64,000 nucleotides of DNA, from assembly GCF_000720475.1 (NCBI RefSeq), contig NZ_JOAP01000031.1, forward strand, positions 1-64,000, in the 5' to 3' direction. Positions 1-8,364 of this stretch are shown piece by piece (position 1 is the stretch's first letter; each line of letters starts with the position of its first letter). This DNA comes from Streptomyces aureocirculatus (GTDB lineage Bacteria > Actinomycetota > Actinomycetes > Streptomycetales > Streptomycetaceae). A program made the translations under genes and the position numbers. The notes beneath the pieces were generated by a model that was not told the origin of the DNA, searched no databases, and was given only the letters and a program-made list of their open reading frames with translations.

Positions 1-259
1 GTGCTGAGGTGGGGGTGGCTACTGAGGTGGGGGCGGGTGCTGAGGCCGGGGCGGGTGCGCCCATGGCCCGGGCCATCAGTGCCCGGGCCTGACCGTCCCC
101 CGGTGCGTGCTGCAGCGCGACGGCCACCTCCGCGACCGAGGCGTCGTGCCGCCCGGCGTCAAGGAGCAGCTCGGCCAGGTGCAGACGCAGCGGCACATCG
201 GCGGGAGCCGCCTCAACGGCCGCGCGCAGGCTTCGTATCAGGGGTGAGTCGTCGGACAT
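1..259 (-). CDS. N-terminus of an AAA-family ATPase-type protein (partial)
   Basis: The gene runs leftward off the window. It starts at the ATG at 257-259 (reverse strand) with MSDDSPLIRSLRAAVEAAP, followed by a short TPR-like helical segment (LRLHLAELLLDAGRHDASVAEV) and then an Ala/Pro/Thr-rich linker built from a repeated APAP.TS motif. This N-terminal arrangement is, to my memory, typical of Streptomyces AAA-family ATP-binding proteins that begin with a TPR-like module, but the Walker motifs lie outside the window, so the ATPase call is inference. It is divergent from the TPP enzyme gene at 461. Confidence 0.6.
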   Translation of the reverse strand, partial: MSDDSPLIRSLRAAVEAAPADVPLRLHLAELLLDAGRHDASVAEVAVALQHAPGDGQARALMARAMGAPAPASAPAPTSVATPTSA

Positions 260-460
260 GCGGCTACTTTACGTAACCCCTTCCCCAGCACTTTCGCGGG
301 CTCCTGCTCCCCCACCTCGCCGCCGGACCCCGTACCCCGAACCCCAGGTCTCAGGTACCGGGTCCCCCAAAAGGAGCCCTTGGACGCCGCGAGCACGGGT
401 ACTCGTGCGACCGGGCGCCCTGACCGACGGCCCCGCGTACGACCCGAAGGAGCTCAGCAC

Positions 461-2251
461 ATGTCGATGAAGGTCTCCGACCACGTCCTTGAACGTCTGC
501 GCGCATGGGAGGTGGAGTACGTCTTCGCCTACCCCGGCGACGGCATCAACGGACTGCTCGCCGCGTGGGGCCGAGCCGACAACGAACCGCGGTTCATCCA
601 GTCCCGGCACGAGGAGATGTCCGCCTTCGAAGCGGTGGGCTACGCCAAGTTCTCCGGCAGGGTCGGCGTGTGCGCGGCCACATCCGGCCCGGGGGCCATC
701 CATCTGCTGAACGGTCTGTACGACGCCAAGCTCGACCACGTACCGGTCGTCGCGATCGTCGGGCAGACCGCCCGCAGCGCCATGGGCGGCTCCTACCAGC
801 AGGAAGTCGACCTGGTGAGCCTGTACAAGGACGTCGCGTCCGACTTCTGCGAGATGGTCACGGTTCCCGAGCAACTGCCGAACGTGCTCGACCGGGCCAT
901 GCGCACCGCCATGGCCCGCCGGACGGTGACGGCCGTGATCATCCCCGGCGATGTGCAGGAACTCGACTACTCCGCCCCCGAGCACGCGTTCAAGATGGTC
1001 CCGTCCAGCCTGGGCATGGCCCGGTACGCGCCGGTGCCCGCCGACCCCGACATCGAGCGCGCCGCCGACCTCCTCAACGCCGGTGAGAAGGTGGCCGTCC
1101 TCATCGGGCAGGGGGCGCGCGGTGCCCGCCAGGAAGTCATGGAGGTCGCGGAGCTGCTCGGCGCGGGCGTGGCCAAGGCACTGCTCGGCAAGGACGTGCT
1201 CGACGACGACCTGCCCTATGTCACCGGCTCCATCGGCCTCCTCGGCACCCGGCCGTCGTACGAGCTGATGCGGGACTGCGACACCCTTCTGGTGGTCGGG
1301 TCCAGTTTTCCGTACACCCAGTTCCTGCCCGAGTTCGGCCAGGCGCGCGCGGTGCAGATCGACATCGATCCGCACATGGTGGGGCTGCGCTACCCCTTCG
1401 AGATCAACCTGGTCGGTGACGCGCGCGAGACGCTGCGCCGGCTGCTGCCGCAGTTGCGTCCGGCCAAGAACGACAACTGGCGCAGGACGATCGAGAAGAA
1501 CACGGCCCACTGGTGGCAGGTCATGGAGCGGCGTGCCGCCGTGGACGCCGACCCGGTCAACCCCGAGCATGTCGTCCATGCCCTGAACGACCTGCTCCCC
1601 GACGATGTGATCCTGGCCGCGGACTCCGGTTCTGCCGCCAACTGGTACGCGCGTCATCTGCGGCTGCGCGGTGCGATGCGCGGCTCGCTCTCCGGCACGC
1701 TCGCCACCATGGGGCCGGGTGTGCCGTATGTGATCGGTGCCAAGTTCGCGCACGGCGACCGTCCGGCGATCGCACTCGTCGGTGACGGGGCCATGCAGAT
1801 GAACGGCATGGCCGAGCTGATCACGGTGGCCAAGTACTGGAAGGAGTGGGCCGATCCGCGTCTGGTGGTGGCGGTCCTCAACAACCAGGACCTCAACCAG
1901 GTCACCTGGGAGATGCGCGCGATGTCCGGTGCCCCGCAGTTCCTGCCCTCGCAGTCCCTGCCGGACGTGGCCTACGCGGAGTTCGCGCGCTCGCTCGGCC
2001 TGGACGGGATGCGGGTGGAGACGCCGGAGGCCGTCCGGGGTGCCTGGGAGGCGGCGCTGACCGCCGACCGGCCCTTCGTCCTCGACTTCCGCACCGACCC
2101 GGCCGTGCCGCCCATCCCCCCGCACGCCTCACTCGACCAGATCGAGGCCGCGGCGGCCGCCGTCCTCAAGGGCGACAGCGACCGCGCGGCCATGGTGCGC
2201 CAGGGCATCAAGGCCAAGGTCCAGGAGTTCCTTCCGGGGCACGGTCGGTGA
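461..2251 (+). CDS. Thiamine pyrophosphate-requiring enzyme (pyruvate oxidase/acetolactate synthase-like)
   Basis: This 596-residue protein has the three-domain order of the POX/ALS family. The N-terminal TPP pyrimidine domain carries YPGDGINGL and the catalytic Glu in RHEEMSAFEAVGYAK (about residue 51). A central Rossmann-like domain follows, then a C-terminal pyrophosphate-binding domain with GDGAMQMN and the downstream NNQD (about residues 440-470). The ATG at 461 is chosen because AAGGAG lies at 447-452; an upstream in-frame start has no ribosome site. The likely reaction is TPP-dependent decarboxylation of a 2-oxoacid such as pyruvate, but the substrate cannot be read from sequence. A GGGTAC box at 397-402 resembles a sigma-B -10 element but has no good -35. 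The stop codon lies in a 12-bp palindrome shared with the convergent gene. Confidence 0.9.
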   Translation: MSMKVSDHVLERLRAWEVEYVFAYPGDGINGLLAAWGRADNEPRFIQSRHEEMSAFEAVGYAKFSGRVGVCAATSGPGAIHLLNGLYDAKLDHVPVVAIVGQTARSAMGGSYQQEVDLVSLYKDVASDFCEMVTVPEQLPNVLDRAMRTAMARRTVTAVIIPGDVQELDYSAPEHAFKMVPSSLGMARYAPVPADPDIERAADLLNAGEKVAVLIGQGARGARQEVMEVAELLGAGVAKALLGKDVLDDDLPYVTGSIGLLGTRPSYELMRDCDTLLVVGSSFPYTQFLPEFGQARAVQIDIDPHMVGLRYPFEINLVGDARETLRRLLPQLRPAKNDNWRRTIEKNTAHWWQVMERRAAVDADPVNPEHVVHALNDLLPDDVILAADSGSAANWYARHLRLRGAMRGSLSGTLATMGPGVPYVIGAKFAHGDRPAIALVGDGAMQMNGMAELITVAKYWKEWADPRLVVAVLNNQDLNQVTWEMRAMSGAPQFLPSQSLPDVAYAEFARSLGLDGMRVETPEAVRGAWEAALTADRPFVLDFRTDPAVPPIPPHASLDQIEAAAAAVLKGDSDRAAMVRQGIKAKVQEFLPGHGR

Positions 2252-2258
2252 GCTCACC
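2247..2258. other. Palindrome spanning two convergent stop codons
   Basis: GGTGAGCTCACC is a perfect 12-bp palindrome that contains the TGA of the TPP enzyme on the plus strand (2249-2251) and the TGA of the PucR-type gene on the minus strand (2254-2256). The two genes are separated by only 2 bp and I see no larger hairpin terminator here. Confidence 0.6.
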
Positions 2259-2823
2259 AGTTGAGCTGTTCGCCGAGCCGCAACCGCAGCCACAGCACCA
2301 GGCGCTCGTCCGGCTCCGCGAAGTCGAAGCCGAAGATCTCCTCTGCGCGGGAGAGGCGGTACCGGATCGTGTTGGGGTGCACGGAAAGGCGGTGGGACGC
2401 GGCCACCACGTCGCCGTTCGCGTCCAGGTAGGCGAGGAGGGTGGGCGCGTAGGTGGTGCCGTGCTTGAGGTCGTGGGCGCGGACCGCGGGCCCGATCTCG
2501 CGGGGCAGCACGTCGTGCGTGGCCAGGATGCGGGCGAGCGCGCAGAGGGTCGCGCTCGCCCACACCTCGTCGATCGTGGCCACCTGGCACGGTCCGGGGT
2601 CGCCCTGCCGGTCGGCGAGGGTACGCAGCACGAGGTCCGCGTCGGCGCGTGAGCCCGCGATCGAGCGCAGTCCCTGGACGGGCGAGCCGAGCCCGGCCCG
2701 GACCGGCACCCGCAGGGCGCCGTGCGCCCGCCGGGCGATGTCGGCGACGAGTTCGCGGTGGGTGTTCGGCGCGGACCCGCCGTGGTCCGCTCGCGCGGGC
2801 GGGGGTACGGCGTCGTGCGACAC
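2254..2823 (-). CDS. Short PucR/CdaR-type regulator (C-terminal domain only)
   Basis: The protein has 189 residues when started at the GTG at 2823, which has an excellent GGAGG site 7 nt upstream. Its second half matches the PucR C-terminal helix-turn-helix (HTH_30): a segment around SVHPNTIRYRLSRAEEIFG is preceded by the conserved LLAYLDANGDVVAASHRL. The preceding 100 residues (GLGSPVQGL, SRADADLVLR) match the end of the GGDEF-like middle domain. Full-length family members are roughly 350-550 residues, so the sensory N-terminus is missing. The good ribosome site suggests that the short form is still translated. It lies 84 bp downstream of the dipeptidase gene on the same strand. Confidence 0.75.
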   Translation of the reverse strand: MSHDAVPPPARADHGGSAPNTHRELVADIARRAHGALRVPVRAGLGSPVQGLRSIAGSRADADLVLRTLADRQGDPGPCQVATIDEVWASATLCALARILATHDVLPREIGPAVRAHDLKHGTTYAPTLLAYLDANGDVVAASHRLSVHPNTIRYRLSRAEEIFGFDFAEPDERLVLWLRLRLGEQLNW

Positions 2824-2907
2824 GGGTGGTCCTCCGTGGAGTGTCGGGTGGGGCTGAGGGGCCGGTGTGACGGACACGGCTGATGTGTGTCAGGGCCTGA
2901 CTGGCCG

Positions 2908-3921
2908 TCAGCCCGTGTGCCGCCCCATGTGCAGGCTCATGAGCCGTCGCGTGTTTCCGCCGAGTACCTTCAGGATGTCCTCCTCCGGCAGGCCCCGGCG
3001 TACCAACGACTCGGTGACCAGGGGCATGTCGGCCGGGCCCGCCAGGCCGGGGAAGTCGAACAGGGGGTCCTCGTCGTCGACGTTCTCGCAGCAGGGCGGG
3101 GTGATGTCCGCCACCACCTCGCGGAGGAAGTCCGCCCCGATGCCTACGTGGTCGACCCCGGCCACGGAGATGACATGGGCGATGTGGTCGACGACCAGGT
3201 CGACGCTCACCTTCGCCTCGTCGTCGGTGAGGAAGTCCGGGACGAAGTTCACGCACACCACTCCGCCGGTGGCGGCCACCCCGCGGATCTGGTCGTCGGT
3301 GAGGTTGCGGTGGTGGTCCCGCAGGGCGCGGGCACAGGAGTAGGTGGCGAGCAGCGGGCGGGTGGCGAGCTCCAGGACGTGGCTGACGCCGCCGGCCCCC
3401 AGGCGGGAGATGTCGAAGAGCATGCCAAGGCGCTCCATCTCCCGCAGCGCCCGCACGCCGGGGGCGGTGAGGCGGCTGCCGGTGGCGTCCTCCCTGCCGG
3501 CGTCCGCGAGCGGGGTGCGTCCCCAGTGGGCGATCGAGGCGATCCGTACGCCAAGGCGGAACAGGGTGGAGAACAGCTCGACGGACGCGTCGACGCCCGG
3601 TGCGCTCTCCAGGGCCAGTACGAGGGCCTTGTCGATGTCGGCGCCGTCGAGGCACAGGGCGACGTGTTCGGCGTTGGCCTCGGCGAGGACGTGAGCGCAC
3701 TCGATCATGCGGAGGGTCTGCCTGGGGGCTCCCTCGGGGCGGTACTGGTCGTCGATGAACACCGGCAGGACCTGGATGTCGATGCCGCCCTCGCGCAGTT
3801 GTGGCAGCCACCGGTCCCGGAAGAAGCTCCCCCAGCGCTCCGGGGGGCGGGCGGCGACGGCCATGAGGAGGTCGTTGTGGGCATCGGTGACGACGGCACG
3901 GTGGTGCAGGTCCAAAGACAC
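2908..3921 (-). CDS. Membrane dipeptidase (peptidase M19) family protein with altered metal ligands
   Basis: This 337-residue protein is of the renal dipeptidase family, which normally hydrolyses dipeptides with a di-zinc centre. The start is the GTG at 3921, preceded by AAAGG. The N-terminal metal motif DAHNDLL, a bridging Glu candidate (LALESAPG) and the late VGIGADF Asp motif are present. However, the two histidines normally found in the SH and THS motifs of the barrel are Arg (DISRLGAGG) and Tyr (LATYSCARA). Each is a single-base change from a His codon. Dipeptidase activity is therefore doubtful. No signal peptide or membrane segment is seen. It may be transcribed with the short PucR gene downstream. 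Confidence 0.85.
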   Translation of the reverse strand: MSLDLHHRAVVTDAHNDLLMAVAARPPERWGSFFRDRWLPQLREGGIDIQVLPVFIDDQYRPEGAPRQTLRMIECAHVLAEANAEHVALCLDGADIDKALVLALESAPGVDASVELFSTLFRLGVRIASIAHWGRTPLADAGREDATGSRLTAPGVRALREMERLGMLFDISRLGAGGVSHVLELATRPLLATYSCARALRDHHRNLTDDQIRGVAATGGVVCVNFVPDFLTDDEAKVSVDLVVDHIAHVISVAGVDHVGIGADFLREVVADITPPCCENVDDEDPLFDFPGLAGPADMPLVTESLVRRGLPEEDILKVLGGNTRRLMSLHMGRHTG

Positions 3922-3937
3922 AACGAAGCCTTTCGCG

Positions 3938-3997
3938 TCGGAGGGAGCGGAGGGAGCGGAGGGATCAGAGGGAGCGGAGGGATCAGAGGAGGGGATG
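3938..3997. repeat. Purine-rich short tandem repeats upstream of the dipeptidase gene
   Basis: Units GGAGCGGAG and GGATCAGAG alternate several times in the leader of the minus-strand dipeptidase gene. On the plus strand the tract is almost pure G/A with several GGG runs. The 258-bp gap between 3922 and 4179 holds no other recognisable gene. Confidence 0.7.
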
Positions 3998-4179
3998 TGG
4001 CCAGGTCGCCGTCCGCGTGATGTGTCGCCGTGATGCCCGGACAGGTGCGGGCGCGGGGCCGGACGCGGAACGGCGACCAGCGGGATGCGGGTGTACTCGT
4101 GCCGGGGGCGCGAGGAACTCAGTCGCAGCGTATGCACGGCGAACCCCGGAATCTTGGTCCCAGGGAACGAACCGGCAGG

Positions 4180-5007
4180 TCACTCCTTGGCCGTCTGGAC
4201 AACACCACGACGCGGCAGGGCGAGCCCCCGGCCCGCGGCCAGGCGGTTCCCCGCGACGTACCACCGCACGGCCAGGGTGAGGGCGAGGCCGACCTCCACG
4301 AGGTCACCGCCGTAGTACATGAGTTGGGCGCCGGTGCGCAGGTCGGCCGTGGTGAAGGCGGTGCCGGGCGGCGGGGTGGCGTACAGGCTCTTGGCGAGTA
4401 CGGCGTGGGCGGCGCCCGCGGCGAGCAGCGTCGCCCCTCGCAGGGCCGTTCCCCATCTGCGGCGCACGGGATCGAGCTGACAGACAGCGAAGGTGAACAG
4501 CAGACCGGCGGCCAGGGTGTGCGCCTGCACCAACGCGTGCACCACGGGTTCGTCGGCCGCGGCGAACAGCGGTGTGCGGTACAGCGCCCACAGACCACCG
4601 ACGTCGAGGAGCGCCGCGAGCGGGGGGAACATCAGCCACTGCGCGGGCCGTGCGTGCAGCACAGCGAGCAGGGCCCTCCGCGCTCGGCACGGCGGCAGGG
4701 CCCGCAGCGCCAGGGTCAGGGGACGGGCGAGGACCAGCAGGAGGGGCGCGGCCATGGCGACGGTCAGATGCTGTGCGCTGTGCGCCGTGAACGGCTCGCC
4801 CGGCAGGGAGCCGACCACGGCCCACAGGACCGCCGCGCTCCCGGCGGTGAAGGACACGTCCCGTGGCCAGGGCCAGCGGTCGCCCCGGTGCCGCAACCGG
4901 GCCGCGGCCAGCAGATAGGCGGCGGCCACCAGAAGTACGGCCACGGCGACGACCGGGCCCACCACGCCCGCGCCGAACGGTGCGGGGTGGACGTGCGCCG
5001 GTGTCAC
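4180..5007 (-). CDS. Cytochrome c oxidase assembly (CtaG/caa3-type) membrane protein
   Basis: This 275-residue polytopic membrane protein has the hallmarks of the caa3 CtaG family. The FTAHSAQHLTVAMAAPLLLVL segment contains the conserved H..QH pair, and later come VVHALVQAHTLAAGLLF and LMYYGGDLVEVGLAL. The family is linked to copper delivery and cytochrome oxidase maturation; some members are simply annotated as membrane proteins. The start is the GTG at 5007, whose GTGA overlaps the stop of the upstream DUF2243 gene, indicating translational coupling. Confidence 0.85.
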   Translation of the reverse strand: MTPAHVHPAPFGAGVVGPVVAVAVLLVAAAYLLAAARLRHRGDRWPWPRDVSFTAGSAAVLWAVVGSLPGEPFTAHSAQHLTVAMAAPLLLVLARPLTLALRALPPCRARRALLAVLHARPAQWLMFPPLAALLDVGGLWALYRTPLFAAADEPVVHALVQAHTLAAGLLFTFAVCQLDPVRRRWGTALRGATLLAAGAAHAVLAKSLYATPPPGTAFTTADLRTGAQLMYYGGDLVEVGLALTLAVRWYVAGNRLAAGRGLALPRRGVVQTAKE

Positions 5008-5537
5008 GGAGTCCGCCGCGGCCGCCCCCGGGTACGCCGGTACGCCCGGACGGCCAGGGCGGAGCCGGTCGCGAGCAGGACGGCTCCCGCCGCGTTCCAT
5101 GCCAGGTCGTAAGGGGTGACGTCCACGCCGTAGCGGATCTGGTGCAGGCGAAGCAGCTTGTGGTCCACGATGCCGTCGAAGAGCTGGAAGATGCCGAGGC
5201 CGAAGAAGAACCCGGCCCACGCGTGCGCGGTGGACAGGGCTCGGCGGCGGCGCAGGTCCGCGTAGAGGAAGAAGCCCGCGACGAGACCGAGCAGCTCGGC
5301 GGTGTGCAGCAGACCGTCGGAGAGCAGGCTCACCTCGGTGGTGGAACGGTCGTAGAAGTGGTGCCAGCTCAGGATCTGATGGAAGACGATCTCGTCGACC
5401 GCTGCCATGGCGGCCGCGCCGATCAGAGCGCACACCAGCAGCGACCTGCGCGTCTGCGGTTGCGGCCGCAGTGGTTCACCGAGGTCGCGCGGCTTGCCCG
5501 GCCGTGCGGGCCGCGCTGGCCCTGCGGGTCGGCTCAT
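5004..5537 (-). CDS. DUF2243 family membrane protein
   Basis: This 177-residue protein has about four membrane spans. The first begins at SLLVCALIGAAAMAAVDEIV, and FHQILSWHHFYD and FDGIVDHKLLRLHQIR supply the conserved histidines that define DUF2243. Its function is unknown. The start is the ATG at 5537 with AGGAGG upstream. The last codons overlap the CtaG-type gene, and the DUF2243-CtaG pairing suggests a shared metal or respiratory-membrane role, which is inference from context. Confidence 0.85.
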   Translation of the reverse strand: MSRPAGPARPARPGKPRDLGEPLRPQPQTRRSLLVCALIGAAAMAAVDEIVFHQILSWHHFYDRSTTEVSLLSDGLLHTAELLGLVAGFFLYADLRRRRALSTAHAWAGFFFGLGIFQLFDGIVDHKLLRLHQIRYGVDVTPYDLAWNAAGAVLLATGSALAVRAYRRTRGRPRRTP

Positions 5538-5582
5538 GGTGGATGTGCCCTCCTGCGGGCGCTGTCGCGGTTGCTGCCGGGG

Positions 5583-5634
5583 GCCTCTCACGACGCCGAC
5601 GCGTCGGTGCCACCGTCGGCGTCGTGAGGGCCCC
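5583..5634 (-). terminator. Strong hairpin, probable terminator
   Basis: Arms CTCACGACGCCGACG (5587-5601) and its perfect complement (5614-5628) form a 15-bp stem, extended by G/C pairs on both sides. It lies just downstream of the small conserved gene 5686-5919 and upstream of the DUF2243 gene start. Confidence 0.8.
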
Positions 5635-5685
5635 GGCTGTTGGGCGTCAGTCGTCCAGTCGTTGGCCGTTCAGTCGTTCAGTCGT

Positions 5686-5919
5686 TCAGCCGTTCAGCCG
5701 GGCACGCAGCAGCTTCTTGCCCAGGTCGGCGCCCTTGCGGCTGTCGGCTTGCGCCTTGCGGAAAAGCTCGACGAGCTCGGTGTCCTTCTCGCGCTCCGCG
5801 TCCTGGATGTAGCTCTCCAGTCGCAGCACGTTGCTGAGGCACGACTCGACGTACCAGACCAGGTTGTAGTCCTTGTCCTGCGTGCCGGTGACGTCACCGG
5901 TTTCGGCACGGCCTGCCAT
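5686..5919 (-). CDS. Small conserved hypothetical protein
   Basis: A 77-residue acidic, helical, soluble protein beginning MAGRAETGDVTGTQDKDYN, with a start supported by GAGAGG 8 nt upstream. The segment LVWYVESCLSNVLRLESYI followed by a charged helix (RKAQADSRKGADLGKKLL) looks like a compact helical bundle. I recognise it as a type of small Streptomyces protein of unknown function. A weak sigma-B-like promoter lies 68 bp upstream. The 3-prime end of the gene sits beside short GTTCAGTC-type repeats at 5661-5697. Confidence 0.75.
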   Translation of the reverse strand: MAGRAETGDVTGTQDKDYNLVWYVESCLSNVLRLESYIQDAEREKDTELVELFRKAQADSRKGADLGKKLLRARLNG

Positions 5920-5986
5920 GACGATGTCCTCTCTGTCGTGGTTCTCGTTGAGGGCGTGCCCCGTTTCCACTGAGGGCGTGGCCCGA

Positions 5987-6011
5987 GTACCCGAAGCGTC
6001 CCGAGGCACTC
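5987..6011 (-). promoter_or_regulatory. Possible sigma-B-type promoter for the small gene at 5919
   Basis: On the minus strand GAGT is followed by 15 nt and GGGTAC, which fits the loose GNNT-N14-16-GGGTA(C/T) stress consensus. The -35 element is weak, so this is tentative. Confidence 0.35.
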
Positions 6012-6144
6012 ACGCGCGGCCCGCACAATCCCCCGGGGCCCGCGGGTCGGGCACGTCGGACGTCCGTGCCCCCTGCATTGACCGCGAGTTGGGCGGATAG
6101 TGTGGCCGTGCGTGACACGTGAGGCTTCATGGAGGGACGCACGT

Positions 6145-6786
6145 ATGGCGTACGAGGACTGCGGCACCGCCGCGCCGACCGACGGCTCCGTGGGGGGCGC
6201 CCCCGGGGTGGGCGCGCCCCTGCCCGCGCCCTGGCAGCACCACCGGCTCCGGCACCCCGGTCCCGCCGACCATCTGCCGGTCCTCGCGGTCCTGGACTCC
6301 TGGTGGGGCGGCCTCGGCGGCGAGGACGGGGCCCGGCAGCGGGCTCTTCTGTTGCCGCGCCTGATGTTCCAGCACTTCGGTGACAGCAGCTTCCTCGTGA
6401 CGTCGGACGACGGAGACGGAAACGGAGACAGCGACAGCGACAGCGACAGCGACAGCCCGAACGAGCGGATCATCGCCTTCCTGATCGGTTTCCTGTCCCA
6501 GTCGAGGCCGGACGAGAGCTACATCCACTTCGTCGGCATCGATCCCGCCGAGCGCGGCAGGGGGCTCGGCGCGGTGCTGTACGAGCGCTTCTTCGCCTAC
6601 AGCAGGGCGCACGGCCGCTCGGTGGTGCGGGCGATCACGTCGCCGCAGAACACTGGCTCATACGCATTTCACACCCGGATGGGATTCGTCACCGAACCGG
6701 GCCCGAAGGAACTGGACGGCAAGCCGGTCCAGCCCGACTACGACGGGCCGGGCCTGGACCGGCTGAGCTTCCGCAGGGACCTCTGA
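6145..6786 (+). CDS. GNAT family N-acetyltransferase with a Asp-Ser repeat insert
   Basis: This 213-residue protein starts at the ATG at 6145 with GGAGGG 8 nt upstream. The C-terminal half has the GNAT acetyl-CoA signature: a core strand FVGIDPAERGRGLGAVLYERF with the R-G-x-G loop, followed by NTGSYAFHTRMGFV. Near residues 90-105 a low-complexity stretch of Gly-Asp and five Asp-Ser pairs sits in the loop before the core strand. The acceptor substrate is unknown. It is convergent with the condensation-domain gene, and the 38 bp between them contains imperfect CCTCGGACGG repeats. Confidence 0.85.
   Translation: MAYEDCGTAAPTDGSVGGAPGVGAPLPAPWQHHRLRHPGPADHLPVLAVLDSWWGGLGGEDGARQRALLLPRLMFQHFGDSSFLVTSDDGDGNGDSDSDSDSDSPNERIIAFLIGFLSQSRPDESYIHFVGIDPAERGRGLGAVLYERFFAYSRAHGRSVVRAITSPQNTGSYAFHTRMGFVTEPGPKELDGKPVQPDYDGPGLDRLSFRRDL
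6427..6456. repeat. Hexanucleotide repeat GACAGC x5 inside the GNAT gene
   Basis: Five perfect in-frame copies of GACAGC encode five Asp-Ser pairs. Length changes by whole units would keep the reading frame. Confidence 0.85.
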
Positions 6787-6824
6787 GCCGACGGCGCCTC
6801 GGACGGGCCTCGGACGGACGGACC

Positions 6825-8243
6825 TCAGACGGACGACTGGGCCGGAACTCTGGCGGCTCCGGCACGCGCCACCGACACGATGGTCTCCCGAAGCTGTTCG
6901 ACGTACAGCCGCATGTTCTTGTACGCGACGTCGTTGTCCGGGTAGCGGCTCCCGAGCTGCAGGCCCGTGTGCAGCCTGTTGACCCATACGCACACCTGAT
7001 CGCCGTACGAAACCCTGATCAGGCCGTACGCCTTCAGGTCGTCCCAGCTTTCGGATCCCACGATGCCGCGGGTGTCGACGTAGGAGACGATCGAGCACGG
7101 GTCCGGTGAGGTCGGGCGGAAGTCCGCGCCGAGCAGGCGCAGGACGCGTTCGATGGGCATGCGGGCCAGTGGCCTGTTGGCCCGCAGCGCGGCGCGCACC
7201 ATCTCCAGGACGCTCTGGAAGTCGGGTGACTGCGCCGTGGGGATCTCGATCGGCGCGCCGCCGACATACCACCCCACGGAGTCCTGCCACTGCGATTTCG
7301 CCCGGGTGTGGAACGGCACGACCGTGCGGTAGACGGGCTGCCCGCCGATCTCGTGGACGATGAGGCTCGTCGCGGCCAGGATGCCGGTCATACTGCCGCC
7401 GTAGGGACGGCAGTAGGCCTCGAACGCGGCGGCGTCCTCGGCGTCCACGAGCCGTTCCTGCATCATCTTCTGCGGCGGAAGCTTTCCGCCGGGTTCCAGG
7501 CCGAGGTCGACGGGGAACGGCGGTAGCCTGCCGTCGCACCGCCGGATGAACTCCCGCCAGCGGGTGATGGTCGCGTGTGTGTCGTCCATCTGGTCGGCGC
7601 TCTCCCGTTCGATCTCGCAGAAGTCGATGTAACTGCTGATCGGGGCCCGCTCGACGACTCGGCCCTCGATGCCCGCCGCGTACAGCTCGTGGATCTCCGC
7701 GGGGATGCGCAGGATCGAGTACGAGTCGACGTTGCTGTGGTCGAAGGCCATGTACACGCTCGTGCAGTCGTCCCGGACGACCGCGGCGTAGATGAAGTTC
7801 GGCCAGGTCAACGCGTCCGCCGCGGCATCGAAGCGGTCCTGGAGGTACTGCACGAGCGTCCCCGCGTCGGCGAAGTCGCCGATCACCTCGCGCCGCAGGG
7901 ACACCGCGTCGGCTTCGAGTGTGAACCGGCGGATGTCATCCCCTGCCCAGCGGAAGCCGCTGCGCAGCGTCTCGTGGCGCAAGGTCCAGCTCCGCAGGGC
8001 CCCTTGCAGCACGTCGAGGTCGACGACGCCGGGGACGTCGAACCCGGTTCCGAGCCACGTGGGCACGAACTGGCCGCCCTCGCGCACGGACCGGGCGGTC
8101 CTGATGTGCGACTCCTGCAAATACGCGGGTGGTCGGGAGTCGTCGGGCAGATCGGCCGCGGCCTCCACGGTCGCCGGGTGGAGTGTCCACTCGACGAGCA
8201 GGCCGGGCCGCACCTCGCAACGCTGGATGTCGGTCATGTGCAC
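6825..8243 (-). CDS. Stand-alone condensation-domain protein (NRPS C-domain-like acyltransferase)
   Basis: The 472-residue protein is a single condensation/CAT-fold unit. The core motif reads FDHSNVDSYS where an NRPS C domain has HHxxxDG: the second His and the Asp are kept, while the first His and the Gly are replaced. The N-terminal half contains LRSWTLRHETLRSGFRW, resembling C-domain motif C2. The later SVGWYVGGAPIEIPT resembles C4/C5. Start is the GTG at 8243 with GGAGA 7 nt upstream. No adenylation or carrier protein is nearby, so it probably works as a free ester- or amide-forming acyltransferase on an unknown substrate. Confidence 0.85.
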   Translation of the reverse strand: MHMTDIQRCEVRPGLLVEWTLHPATVEAAADLPDDSRPPAYLQESHIRTARSVREGGQFVPTWLGTGFDVPGVVDLDVLQGALRSWTLRHETLRSGFRWAGDDIRRFTLEADAVSLRREVIGDFADAGTLVQYLQDRFDAAADALTWPNFIYAAVVRDDCTSVYMAFDHSNVDSYSILRIPAEIHELYAAGIEGRVVERAPISSYIDFCEIERESADQMDDTHATITRWREFIRRCDGRLPPFPVDLGLEPGGKLPPQKMMQERLVDAEDAAAFEAYCRPYGGSMTGILAATSLIVHEIGGQPVYRTVVPFHTRAKSQWQDSVGWYVGGAPIEIPTAQSPDFQSVLEMVRAALRANRPLARMPIERVLRLLGADFRPTSPDPCSIVSYVDTRGIVGSESWDDLKAYGLIRVSYGDQVCVWVNRLHTGLQLGSRYPDNDVAYKNMRLYVEQLRETIVSVARAGAARVPAQSSV

Positions 8244-8364
8244 AGCGACGTCTCCGTTCGTCTTCCGGGGGCTCCCCTGATCAGCTCAACGAGCCGGGGC
8301 AGGGGCGAGCAACGCCACATGTGCACGGCAGGCACCTACTGGTGGATCACTGCTTCCACGCCAG

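Noticed and set aside
397..402. GGGTAC box upstream of the TPP enzyme as a sigma-B promoter
   Set aside because: No acceptable GNNT-type -35 at 14-16 nt spacing.
269..2125. Long minus-strand open frame opposite the TPP enzyme
   Set aside because: Shadow frame; the plus strand encodes a clear TPP enzyme.
6825..8243. A non-ribosomal peptide synthetase cluster
   Set aside because: Only one condensation domain is present; there is no adenylation, carrier or thioesterase domain within the window.
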